Source of the DNA: Montifringilla adamsi
Lineage: Eukaryota > Chordata > Aves > Passeriformes > Passeridae
Length of the DNA stretch: 64,000 nt
Assembly (NCBI GenBank): GCA_017590115.1
Contig: JAGGNK010006892.1
Span: forward strand, 17,089,736-17,153,735
Direction of reading: 5' to 3'
Made by a program: the position numbers and the translations under genes. Shown here in pieces: positions 1-11,705 of the stretch (positions within the stretch are counted from its first letter, which is position 1; every line of letters starts with the position of its first letter). Under the pieces are notes generated by a model. The model was not told the DNA's origin, searched no databases, and saw only the letters and a list, made by a program, of their open reading frames with translations.

Positions 1-2639
1 CAGCCACGGAGACAGGGCAGAGTGGCATTGCTCCATCTGCATCAGTGCACTTCACATATCTCCCTCCTGTTCATTTATGGAGAGATGCTGCCCAGCTCAG
101 GACAATCCATTTAGGCAAGGCTTAGGGACTTTCCCCACTGTGTAGACATTTGTTGCAACTGAGGAGTTTATTTTTTGTCTAAATTTATCAGCTTACCTCT
201 GTGATGGCTTTTCAAGGGTAGGTATGAGATTCAGGCGGACTTGGAACAGACTGAGCCAAAATCTCTTTGCTCCACTTGCAAGCATGAAATATGGGGAACT
301 ACAACAGTTTTGAGCATTAGTGGCTTCAGAGGACCTGCCTCTGGAGAAATGTTTGCATTCCCCAAGGCTGCTGGCTGATATTTGGAGTTCTCATGATGCT
401 TTGGAACCCCACGAAACTTTGCCCAGCTTCTAAGCCTCAGTTTGCTCTTGCCCCCACCTCCTCCTTCTAACCCAAACCATTCTGTGACTTCATGATTCCA
501 TGAAAGTGGCTCAGTGAGCACTTCCAGCTCCCTCATCATCCGAGATGGCCAGTGAGCATGGCAGTGCGTGGTGGCTGTGGAATACTGAAAAGGATTGAGA
601 GGCACAGGAGGAACAGGAGTTTCCAAGAGCTCTTGGTATAGACAGCCCTCAGGATGATGGCTGCTGACTTTGTCAGGAACCTGAATGTCCTTTACCTTTG
701 AGTGGATTTGGTACATGTTGTTTTTGAGTAACAGTTTTTCCCAAATGACCTCTCAGGGTGTTTTCTTTCAGGCCTGAGTGTGGTGGGATGAGTGCTCTTT
801 AACAGGACCAGCTTTTTAAGGGACAAGATGTACTTTCAACTAATTGCCTCTGTGCTCAAGTTCTCTCTTCATTTCCCAACTCCCCGAGCAGTGCCCTTAT
901 CAGGAGGGCAGAGGTACTTGTTAGAGCTTTCAAGGAAATGATACAGAGAACAGACTGACAGTTACCATCCATAGAGAACAAGCTGTTTGAAGTAACATCA
1001 TGAAAGGCCCAGATTACTAATTACACTTTATTAGTTGCTTGATATGAGTTTTCTGAAGCAGCAGCTTATGTCAAGCTACTGTTTATACCAAATCCACAGC
1101 GTGAAGCATTACTACAGATACAGTGCTATCAGGTTAAATGTAAAGGTTGTCAGTGGCTACTGAAAATGTGGCCTTTTCTGAAGACACATAAGCCTTCTTA
1201 TTATTTTTCACCATCTTTTTCCCCATGCAGTGGAAACTGCAGTAGCAGTTAAAGATACAGGCACTGGGGCCTGCCTGAACTGGTGGAAAACCTTGACTTG
1301 TGAAAAGGAAATGGCTGATTACTGAGTGTGTTAAATAAGCCCAGCATCTCACAAGTAAGCCTCTGTCCTTGTATGAATTAGTAGTATTTTACATATGAGC
1401 GAGAAGTGTACATCTTCCAATAGCCTGTCATGCAATCCCAGGGACTCCTCTGTCTGTCTAAGGTCTGGGAGTTATGGAAAGTCTGCATCTCTCACCCTTC
1501 TCAGGTCTGTCTACCTGTGGAGAGTCTTTGTATCTGTTTGCCTGTTTACCTGTGGGGGCTGCATTCCCTGACTCCTTGTGCATCCCCTACCTTCTCCTCA
1601 TGGGCTGATCCAGTGGGAGGCAGCAGCACGGCTCTGGCTCCCCGGACTGGGGAGAGCCTAACGGGAGGTGTTCCTTTCCCCCAGGAGATGAGGTAGAAGG
1701 TGGTTTGGGATGAAAAGCTCTACAAACAGCCTCTGAAAAGCCCAGCTCTTGCCCCCTGAAGGCTATTCTCCATCCTCAGCCCACTCCAATGTGTGCCCCA
1801 GTATGTCCTCCACACTTCCCCCTCCCTGCTGCTGAAACAGGAATGGATTTGCCTGCACAGCTTTGAGCCAGCTCTCGGACTTCCAGAGCTACAGAGAAAC
1901 CATTTCTTACTGAATAGATGTGCTTATGAAAATAAAACCATCACCTGAATCCCCAAGAGCTGAGAGACACATGCACAGTTTGAAGTCCACTGGCTTGTGC
2001 ATGATGTGCTCCACACCTCCACAGAATGTGACTGAGCTTATTTCTGAGCCCAGGAAGCTCAAGGGAGTATTTTCCATGCCATCATATTCTTGCAACAGAC
2101 ACATGCATGCCCATCCTGGTCTCAGCTAATTCCCCTTCATTCTGCTGGTGAAAATGATTACTTAAAACACAGTTTAAAAAACCCTCTAAACAGATGAATG
2201 GAAGAAAAAGCTACCCATGACATCAGTGAAAGAGATACTAATAGACAGATATCAAAGGGATACTGCCTTCAGCTATACACTTGAAATACTCCTGACGTCA
2301 GTGTGGGGCACATTTTAGCCTCCTATGCTTTGTATTTAGGAAGCTGAAGTACATTATATATAATTGGTTCCACCTACATAGAATTTGTAGAGGATAAAAG
2401 CAACAAGATTGCAGGTTCTCACCACGTCTGTAGGCACAAGACATATTCCTGACACCCCAGCAGCCATCCTGCGCCCACGGAGGAGTACAGGCAGGAGCTG
2501 CCACAACTCCCAGCCACCACCTCCTGCTCCTTCCCCACCTGAACTGCAGACAGGGACAGGCTTTGGGGTGTGCACAAGAGGGACCACAGCCCCATACCCA
2601 CACGCCGCATACAGCAGATGGCAAGGGCGATGTAATGCT
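1..2639. other. Intergenic DNA, nothing recognised
   Basis: Moderately GC-rich unique sequence. Open frames up to 161 codons (231-716, minus) occur on both strands, but none shows a family I know, a matching splice context or a codon pattern that sets it apart. Confidence 0.6.
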
Positions 2640-2905
2640 TTACAACAGCCTGTAGTGACAGGACAAGGGGAAGTGGTTTTAAACTAAAGAGGAGAGGGTT
2701 AGATTAGATATTAAGAAGAAATTCTGTACTGTGAGGGTGGTAAAGCACTGGTTCCGGTTGCCCAGAAAAGCTGTGGATGCCCCATTCCTGGAAGAGTTCA
2801 TGGCCAGGCTGGATATGGCTTTGATCAGCTTGGTCTAGTGGGAGGTGTAGCCTTTCCAGGACTAAGTGAGCTTTCAACCAACCCACTCTATGTTCCTATC
2901 TACTT
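2640..2905 (+). mobile_element. CR1 LINE 3' end fragment
   Basis: The stretch follows the avian CR1 3' consensus: ggacaaggggaa, attagatattaagaag, tactgtgagggtggt, a form of ggttgcccagaaaagctgtg, gatgccccattcctgg and ctagtgggaggtgta. It is 5'-truncated, as is usual for CR1. The 3' tail is degenerate, without a clean ATTCTATG repeat. Confidence 0.85.
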
Positions 2906-3332
2906 TTACTCACATTTTCAGCCCAGGAGCTGAGTGGGTGCTATCCTGAGCTCTACATATTGCAAAAGAAGATAGTGATACTACTGCAAAGAGCTTTTTT
3001 TCTTTTTTTCATAGCTGTCCCAGTGCTGATGGCACTGACATGCTGACTCAGCAGGGTGGCAGAAAGCATCTGCAGTGGACACAGGACCAGGAAAGGAGCA
3101 AGCCCAGGCACCTGAGCACTTGGATCCCAGGTTCCTGTGAGATTTCAACTGGCAGCATTAGCCACTAAAAAAATATGCTGAATCTACTTTCTGTGTGTGA
3201 CTGCTGATTGTTTGATTGCTTTAATCAGAAAACAGGTTAATTAAAATAAATAGTAGTGCCATTGTATTTATGGCTGAACTAATGCAATCCCAACAGGCAG
3301 GTCAGGACCCAACAGGAGCTGGTGGGAGGAAA

Positions 3333-3480
3333 GGCCCTGAGATGAGCTCAGTTGTTTGGAGCATGGTGCTAATAATGCCCAAGTTGCAAGTTTGATCCCT
3401 GTATGGGCCATGCACTTTACATTTGAACTCAATGATCCTCATAGGTGCCTTCCAACTCTGAATATTCTGTGATTCTGTGA
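3333..3480 (+). mobile_element. tRNA-Ile-derived SINE with CR1-type tail (TguSINE1-like)
   Basis: The first 75 bp align with tRNA-Ile(AAT): GGCC at the start, GAGCTCAGTTG (box A region), GGTGCTAATAATGCC (anticodon arm with AAT), GTTTGATCCC (box B) and GGGCCA at the end. The following 70 bp are a CR1-like tail ending in aatattctgtgattctgtga. This composite is known as TguSINE1 in passerines. Stem mismatches and the fused tail show it is a SINE and not a working tRNA gene. Confidence 0.85.
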
Positions 3481-4586
3481 AAGGAAGGCAGACAGGAGCA
3501 TGTTGCTAGTCAGGTGGACAGGAGTAGCGCAGCTGCTTGGCAAGAGGCTTGCAGCAAAAGGCTTTGTCTGTCCACGAGCTGTGTCTGGCTTGCCAGAGCC
3601 CCCACCCTCCTAGATCAGGGCATGGATGATTTTGCACCCCTCTGGCACCCTGTAAAATCTCCAGCCCTGATCCAGCAGCAAATTTGTGTAGCAAGAATTA
3701 TTGTCCCGTTCTTGCTGTACTGTCTGTATTCCCCTTGTAGGCAACCTCAGCGGTTCTCACAAAACCCTTCATGTTTATCTCTCAACTTTAAAGAAGAAAA
3801 TACTCACCTCTCTGAGTCAGTCCTGCTGAAGTCACTCCCCTAGAGAGGCAGGGGGTGCTGAAGGGTGCTGTGGAGAGGTAGCATAAGGACTCCCTGTCCT
3901 CCCACTGCTCCTCTGGATGTAGAAGGATATTCCACCTGTGAGGTCTTGTTTTATTGCACCTCTTCTCTCTTTCCTCTTGCCACTTGCAGTTTTTTCCCAA
4001 GAGGAGCCTCTCCAAGCTCCCAACAGCCTTTCTTGGAGAAGACACAAGAGAGGTGATGAAGGGAACCCAGCAAGCACGTGCACTGAGCAGACAGGCCCCA
4101 GTGCTCACATGCTGTTTCTCCAAGTTTTTCTGCAGTCTGCACCAGAAATAACCCCAAAGGCCCACGACTGCCTCTCACAGCACCCACACCAGCAGAGCCA
4201 GCTGCTCCTTCCCTTCCCACTCCCATTCCAAGCAGCCACATGGATGAGCACTCCTACACCTTTCATACTCTTTAGTGTGGCACCACAAGCAGAGAAGGAG
4301 AACAAAGGACAGCCCTGAACCAGTCACTGAACTGGATGAACCTTTGCTCTGTAGGGATCTCACATCCAGGCTGATTCCAGGCTCTTGCAGACCTGCAGGG
4401 AAAAGGCTGTGTGTGCCATGTGCTGGCACTCTGGTTCTCCACACACCTCAGGAGATCCTGGACTTTGCTGGAGGCAGCAGGTGGCACAGCCAGGTTGGGC
4501 CTTTGGAAATCAGATCTTTTACCATTAGACTGTATCTAAAAGGAAGCTGGCCTATATCCGAGGACAGCAGGCAGAGGAGGGACAGA

Positions 4587-4667
4587 CAAAATTACATTTG
4601 TGCTCAACCTGACCTACTAAATCAAACGAAATTACATTTGTTCCCAACCTGACCTGCTAAATCAAAC
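4587..4667 (+). repeat. Two-copy 40-bp tandem duplication
   Basis: A 40-bp unit containing attacatttg and caacctgacct occurs twice head to tail with about four differences. Intergenic. No gene or element is implied. Confidence 0.85.
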
Positions 4668-4716
4668 AGCCCAGTGTGAGTGTTGCAATGTAACATCTTT
4701 GCTTCCTATAGAAGGA

Positions 4717-4719
<3 letters not shown>

Positions 4720-4756
<37 letters not shown>
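4720..4756 (+). repeat. 37-nt poly(A) run
   Basis: An uninterrupted A37. Nothing in the sequence upstream looks like a processed transcript and I see no target-site duplication, so I treat it as a mononucleotide repeat. Its assembled length may be unreliable. Confidence 0.9.
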
Positions 4757-4757
<1 letters not shown>

Positions 4758-7700
4758 CATTTTGGAAACCCTCCTGCAGGTCTTACTGAATCTTTTACTT
4801 GTCTTAAAATAAATGTACTGTTCTAGGACCCAGGCTGGGTCTGGCTGTGTCTTTGGGGAAATTCTGGTTGACCCCCCAGAAGGGCATGTTAGCACTGCCC
4901 TGTCTGCTGGGGACACAAACATCCTTGTCCACACGAGAGCTTGGCTACTGAGTCCTGGGCAGCTGGGGCTCTGCAGAGCCACAGGGGAGATGCCAAACAG
5001 ATCCACCCATGGCTGTCCCCAGCTGCCCAGCACTGAGCTCCTCAGGGCTTCTGTGGCTGCAGGCAGCACCTCCTGCCCTCCCACAGGGGCTCATTGCTGC
5101 ACTGCCAGGTCTCTCATTCTTTAATCACATCTCTCACGTTACATACCCGAAATAAGAATGTTGCATGTGAGGAGAGAGGAATTCACTGAAAGGTCTGCTA
5201 AGTGACTGAGGCACTTGCAATGCAGACTTCCAGCATCTCTCCCTTTCTATCTCTCATCCCCCCACTGGAATAAAATACACTACATGATAGCATAGACAGA
5301 GCAGGGAAGCAACTCTAAAAACCAGAGTCTTGCCATCTGAGAGAGAGCTGCCATGAGCAAGTCAGCAGAAAATGCTGCAGAGAGCAAGGGACTTGGAGAT
5401 GGAGGCCCTCTTCATATGCAAAGCCAGGGACTTTTCATCTCATTCCAGATCAAGCTGATCTCTGTTCAAGTTTCAGTATCACTGTTAGGACTGCTTGCAA
5501 GCAGGTTTTAGCATTTTCAGAGCAACCTGATTCTCAGAGAGGCTCTAACTAACATGGGAAAACACGGCTGGCAGCTGCTGTGCTACCCATACACCCACTG
5601 TTCATTGCAGCTACCTGTACACCCACTGCTCATCACAGCCCAGAGGCCTCTTCCCACTTTCTTTCTAGTATTACTACCTTGAATAATAGAATCATCTTTA
5701 GGATCTGCCAATCTGAAAAACATCCATTAATTATCCAAGAGACTGGTTAACCACATGGACCTGAGCCATCATGATGCCAGCGTGCCTCTCTGCTAGGGAC
5801 ACTCTCGCCTTCCTGCCCAGAGATTTTCTAGAAGCATTTACCAGAAGACCAGGTTATAATTTCCAGGGTTAAAGAAGAGTGGGATGGGCTGTTTTGCTAA
5901 CAGCAAGCAGCATGCAATCCTCAGCTGCTTGGGGAGAGGGGAAGAGCCCCAGTCCCCACTCTCTGCTCAGCAGGTGCCCCCCCTTGCCCCTGATGACAGC
6001 AGGCTGACAGACTACTTGGCTTTCCCTTGCCTTGTCAGGCACACTGGAGGGGCTGACACCAGCGCTGTCCCCCAGATGGCTGGAGCAGACCGTGCCAGGA
6101 GAGATCCTCAGAAACGGAGTGAGGATTTGTGACTGAAACTCCAAGACACTGCCTACTCCAGACAAGCAAACTGTGGCAGAGTGGGTGAATAATTCTTATT
6201 AAGTGGAAGGATATTCACAACACAACCACAAAACCTTTTCCATGGGTGTATCATCAGCTCTAAAAATAAGCCGCTGCCTACTCAAGTTCTTTCTTGCCTT
6301 TGATGACAGCTGAAATATTTGCGGGACTTCAATACCTGTGTCTAGCCTCAAAGCAGCAAGGGCTATTTAAGGGCTCAGACGAGCACCTACAGAAATGCAA
6401 ACGCTGCCGAGCTCGGAGGATTTGGCTGAGCCGGCTCTGGCTTTGTGCAGCGCTGGAGCAGGGCAGCACAGCCTTAGGGCTGCCCAGGGTGGGCGGGCTG
6501 CTCCCTGCCCAGGTATCTTCTTTAAATTTCAAGGACATAGGTTACAGCAGGGGGCTTGGGCACCAAGCCAGTGGCAAACTCCTGGGGTACTTGCTTATAC
6601 CAAGAATACGCCCTAGTTTAGGATATTTCTTAACAGAGTTACACACTAGGTAAGCACTGCAAAGCACATTGACCAGAACTAAGGCACTGATGTTGGGGTT
6701 AATACTTTCCTATCATCCGTGGAATTAAAACATCCTGCCATTACTTAACCCATCCCTGGGCAGCCTCCTTGTGCTGAGCTTTGAGAGCCCCTAAAGGAAA
6801 CTTCAAATGCAGTGAAGGACTATAAATAGTTATGAAAAAATGAGCCCTGATGTGTGTTTTGATGGAGATATTGGAAGAAGAATAATTTTTAAAACAGAAA
6901 ATACAAGCTAAGATGGAAAAAAATGAGGTTCAGCCTACAAAAATACGTAGTTCCCTTGATACAGGAGCAGTTATAAAGCTGTTATACAAACCTGAACTCT
7001 CTGAGAAGCTTGGAAGGATAGTGGTGTGAAGGAGACATCCCTGGGATTTGGGCAAAGTCACTGACACTTAGTAGGGAGCTTTTTTGTCCTCTTCAGCTCT
7101 CAGAGGTGGTTTTCACTCCTCAAGAGGAAAATACCTCAAGAAAACCTGTTATGAAAAGTTTAGAAGAGACAACTAGTGGAAATAATTATTTGGGTCTTCT
7201 CCTTCACCCACCCAACACCACAGATGAAGCTTGGAGAAATTTGATGACCTTTGAGACTCCCGAGTCTGGCAGGGTTTTGGTTCGGACGTTGCTGGAGAAA
7301 GAGCACAGGGGGAAGGTTGTGGGTGAGGCACAAAACTGGGGAAAGGCTTTTTCACAGGATGGTCTCTCCGATGAGGAAATCTGCCTTGCAGCAAGGAGGA
7401 GTCACTGGGTGTGGAGGGTGAGGAGAGGATCCTGTGGAGCCCACTGGGGCAGCAGCTGGAGCCCAGCACATCTCTGGGGCTGAGAGCACAAACCCACTCC
7501 TCCCTGAAGCTAAAGCCACCCATCTGCTTGTCTCATCAGACTCAGGGTTCAGCACCTCCTACCAGCTGTGTGCCACTGCTGGATTTCATTATTGTTTCTA
7601 TGGTAAATGTCAGGTGAAGAAGTAAACAACTTCACCTCTGGTTTCCCAGCTTCAAAGCTCTGGGAAATGTTCTTCTGCCCCAGGGCATTGCTGGCAGCAG

Positions 7701-8009
7701 AGGCGACAAGGGGAGAGGGTCCTGATCCCCTGGCAGTGCACAAGGGAACCACAGGCAAGGATGATGAGCAGCCACACTCCCTTGATGTCCCAGCTAATCC
7801 AACATGTTACTAGGAACAAGAATGCTAACTATCAGGGTTTTCATCCTAAATTCCATTTAGGGATTTTCGAAAGACAAGGGAGTGATCTAGAAAAGTGAGG
7901 ACTTTCTAAAGAAAAGCAGTCACTTTCTCTTCCTGCAAGATCTCAGCAATAAATACAGCCTGCAGCCTTTGCAACATGGCCTGCCTTAAGGAGTTTACAG
8001 GGCTCCCCC

Positions 8010-8168
8010 CTGAGATGGAAGACAGGGATGGAGAGCAGAATGAAGCCCCCGGATTCCAAAGGGAAATGTTTAATTATACTGACCTGCTACACAAGTCTAT
8101 GAGTCTGGACAGGATTTATCCAAGAGTACTGAGTGACCTGGCTCAAGTGTCATCTGGCCAGTTTCCAT
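8010..8168 (+). mobile_element. CR1 ORF2 fragment, left part of an interrupted copy
   Basis: The DNA tracks CR1 ORF2 ahead of the reverse-transcriptase core: gcagaatgaagccccc, gacctgcta, cacaagtctatgag, atccaagagtactgag. It translates as HKSMSLDRIYPRVLSDLAQV, matching the CR1 pattern HKSMGPDGIHPRVLRELA. It breaks off at ttccatca and resumes beyond the inserted CR1 tail. Not functional. Confidence 0.75.
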
Positions 8169-8387
8169 CAGAGGACAGGTTTAAATTAAATATTAGGAAG
8201 AAATTCTTTACTGTGAGAGTGGTGAGGCCCTGGAACACGTTGTCCCAGAGAAACTGTGGATGCTCCATCCCGAAAGTGTTCAAGACCAGGCTGGATGAAG
8301 CTGGGAGAAATCTGGTGTAGTAGAAAGTGTCCCTACCCATGGCAGGGAGATTAAAACTAGTTGACTAGTTCTACAGTTTTATGGTTT
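8169..8387 (+). mobile_element. CR1 3' end inserted into an older CR1 copy
   Basis: This has the CR1 3' end signature (aatattaggaagaaattctt, ctgtgagagtggtgaggccc, tggatgctccatcc, ctacccatggcaggg), followed by a shortened tail reminiscent of ATTCTATG. It separates two halves of one ORF2 fragment, so it arrived later. Boundaries are good to about 15 bp. Confidence 0.75.
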
Positions 8388-8790
8388 ACCATAGCGGGGG
8401 GTGTTCCAGTTGGCTGGAGGTCAGCAAATGTGATGCCCATCTATGAGAAGGGCTGGAAGAAGGATTCAGGGAACTACAGGCCTGTCAGCCTGACTTTGGT
8501 GGCAGAAAAGGTGACAGAGCAGGTTGAGTGGCATCCTGCAGCACCTGCAGGACGATGAGGGGACCACGCCCAGCCAGCACGGGTGTGTAAAAGGCAGGTT
8601 GTGCTCAATCAGCCTGATCTTCTTCTGTGACAGGGTGAAAGCTTAGGAGATGAGGGAGAGGCTGTGGATGTTGTCTGTCTGGTCTTCAGTAACAGCATCA
8701 AATGCTGTTTCCCACAGCATTCTCCTGGAGAAGCTGATCATGGAATGATCATGGCTGGATGTGTGCACAAAAGGCTGTTAAAGACAGGAC
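8388..8790 (+). mobile_element. CR1 ORF2 reverse-transcriptase fragment, right part of the interrupted copy
   Basis: Translation gives VPVGWRSANVMPIYEKGWKK and DSGNYRPVSLT, the diagnostic CR1 reverse-transcriptase block. The DNA can be followed through cccagccagcacggg, gtggatgttgtctgtctgg and cacagcattctcctggagaa. Stops and frameshifts make it dead. It directly continues the fragment on the other side of the inserted CR1 tail. Confidence 0.85.
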
Positions 8791-11487
8791 CAATGTCCAA
8801 AATCTTCATTCCACCTACAAATTAGAAAGTGCAGTTTGCTTGTCTCTGCTTGAATTAATACAAGGTAATTAGCACATCCCTTCAGTAACACTGCACAGGC
8901 ACCAGCTGGAGGGATAAATTACAGCTCGGGAGCTGATTTCCCAAACAAGCCATGGCAGGCACACGGCTCAGGCTGGGGCTGGATTTGAGCCAAGCGAGGA
9001 AGTGGCACTACTGCCATCGGCTGTGGGGAATAACAACTGAATTTTCTGTAACTCTTTATAAAAAAGATAGCAATATATTTTTGTGTTTCAATAATTGGAA
9101 TGAGCCTTCTTGACTTTGCCACAGACTGTTGGATGTGTAATAGCTTAAAGTGAACAGGTTTTGCCATAACTTTTTGTGATTACAGCTGAATGTCACTTTA
9201 CTTATTCATCAGGGGGGAACTGGAAGGGGAGGAATACCACATTTTGAATTATCACTGGAGACAGAGGTGCTGACAACTGTGCTCAGGTTTTTAGTGCCTA
9301 ATTAGCAGCATGCTGGAACTGCACCTCCTCTCATTACTCCTGATTACAGCCTCACTACATTTTGTAAAAAAATAGTGTGATGTTTATAAAACACTTCCCC
9401 CAGAGTTTGTGTCTGAGGGCTTTTGTGTTGCTGCCAAGCTGTTCACCTCCCCTGGGGGCACAAGAGCTCGTATATTGACAAGGAAAAGGGAAGGGGGTGC
9501 TGGGGAGCCATACCCCACCACGGGGTTGGTGTAGCCGTGCCAGGGGAACCACTGGAGCAGCAGCTGGAGAAGAAACTGCCACCAAAGGCAGGAGCAGCAG
9601 CACTCCCTGCTCAGCAAGTGGCTGGGAAAACTCCATTTCTCTTCATTGAAAACCAGTGTGTCAAACCAGACTGTTGTTTGGATGGATGGGCAACAACTTA
9701 CTCCCTGTCACTTCTCAGGGGTCCGTCCTGCAGCCACTCATTACCTGTGGACAGAAAATCAGAAATTCTCAGGGCTGCCACGTGTTCTTGGCTAGGCAGA
9801 AAGCATCCCTGCAAGCTTGGTTTCTCATTGCAGAACTGAGGAGTTCTGGGTTTGCTGTTAAACCCTGGAGCTGAAGACAGCTGAGGGCAGGAAAGCTGCT
9901 GTAACACAGTTTTATCTCAGCGTTTCCTTCTTGCATTACCTGGCTGCTGCTGGGTCTCAAGGTGACACAGTTTGGGCAAGCTGCCCTGTCCTGAGGCTGG
10001 GGGTCACTGCAGGGCAGCTGGAGCACTGCACCCCACTGCTGCCTCCCTGGGACCCCCCTCATGGCCCCAGCTCCACCACCGTGGCTTAACCACAGCATCA
10101 GGAAAGCCCAGTGTGTCTGCTGTGCAGGACAGGAAATTAAAATGGCAATGCATTACATGCAGCTGAGAATGAGGAATCCTATGGCAAACAGTAATTAATG
10201 CCTCCTGCCACATATAATTATTGCTGTGGTTTACCTTCTCCAGCATGGAGGGACCCAGCCCCACTGGACTTAGGCTGTATAAACTGGTGGAAATAGCCTG
10301 ACCCCCCTACAGTTTCAGGATAAGACAGCAACTCACTGGGAGATATAAATGGATATGAGCAGTGCAAATTTAAAATTAGAAAATGAGAATAAATAGGATA
10401 TTATTAGCAGCAGACACAGTACCTCAGGTAATTTACAGGTGTTCCAAGGATAATTTTTCTTGAGAAGAAGATCATGAAGTCATCTTTCCAATGCTTTTAG
10501 TTTACAAATTACTAAATCTTAAGCAGAGCCCTCATGTTACTCAGAAATGGAGATGAAGAAAAAGGTAATGTGACTTTGCTAGGAAAATGAAGCTGACATG
10601 GCTGCCCAAGCCAAAGTGCAGACAGAGATGAGGAGCAGACCTCTGACAGGTAGGAAACCTCGAAACTGAAGTGTGTAGCTTTGTATGGTACAACAAAAGC
10701 ACTGCACAGGAGTTTCCAGGCTGAAAAGAGAGTAAGTGGTAATGTCCCCTCTGGCAAGCAGCATTGCCCAGTCTGGTGCAGGTTACCCCAACGTGACATG
10801 GACTGCCTGGAGCCAGGGAATCTGCAGCTCTCAAAAGGCAGAGCTCATGAGTCACAAATTAAGTTCTGGTGGGGGGTTAGGCTTGAATGTGCAGCAGAAA
10901 CATCCTGCTGCTGAGCCCTGGTAGGGAGAGGCCAAGAACTTCCAGTATGAATGCAGAGGAGCCAAGTCTCAGATCTACCCAAGAGGAGAGGGAAGAGAGT
11001 AAGAGGAGAGCAGGACTGGAGCCGGTGGGATGAGCTGGGCTGGGAGTTAAGGCTGAGGAAGACAGAGGGAGGAACAGAAAGCAGAATCATGTGGGTGCAG
11101 ACAGCTGCCCTGAGAGGCAGAGTTCACAGGTGGGGAGCAGGTCCTATGGAACATGAGACTTACACACAAACAATGAAACTTGGAGTGTCAGGGACAGCGA
11201 GGTGAGGGCAAACACAGGGAAGAAGAGATTAGCCATGTCAAGGGGAGGAAATTGCTGGTTCAAACCAACCATTGACAAGGTCACATGAAAATTCTGATGG
11301 CAGATGAACAGAAGGGTACTGAGCTCCAACAAGTAGCCTCATAAGAAAGCCTGAAAGAGGCACCTTAAATGAGGAGACATTTACCACTTAGAGGTGTCCC
11401 CCAGGAGCAGCAGGATGAAATTTACAGCTCTGTGATACAGAAGGGGTCACATGAAATAATAATAGGTCTTTGATTTTAAAACACAGA
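8791..11487. other. Intergenic DNA, nothing recognised
   Basis: Unique sequence without recognisable coding, RNA or transposon content. Confidence 0.6.
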
Positions 11488-11705
11488 AGATGAAAGCCAG
11501 GCTATTCTCTGTGGTACACAGTGGGAGGATGACTGATCATCGTCATACATTGAAGAGGGAGAAGTTCAGACTTGCAAGGAGAAGCTTTCACAGCAAGCAC
11601 AGTCAAGCACTGACACAGGATGCCCAGAGAGGCTGTACCATCTCTGCCTTGGGCATTTTCAAGACCAAAATGGACAAAGCATGACCAGAGATGCTGTTTG
11701 AACAC
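11488..11705 (+). mobile_element. Old CR1 LINE 3' fragment
   Basis: The order of blocks is that of a CR1 3' end: ccaggctattctctgtggta, attgaagagggagaagttca, agcttt..cacag, gtcaagcactg, gcccagagaggctgt and gcattttcaagaccaaaatg. It is more diverged than the copies at 2640 and 8169. It ends without a clear tail repeat. Confidence 0.8.

Larger units (their letters stand above)
3481..8009. other. Intergenic DNA between the SINE and the nested CR1
   Basis: It contains only the 40-bp tandem duplication and the A37 run listed separately. Open frames are short and unrecognised. Confidence 0.6.

Noticed and set aside
3333..3410. Functional tRNA-Ile gene
   Set aside because: Stem mismatches, an altered T-loop context and a CR1-like tail instead of a terminator show it is the head of a SINE.
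4700..4756. Processed pseudogene ending in the A37 run
   Set aside because: No recognisable coding or spliced sequence before the tail and no target-site duplication.
7976..8320. 114-codon open frame as a host gene
   Set aside because: It is a chance fusion of CR1 ORF2 sequence with an inserted CR1 3' end.
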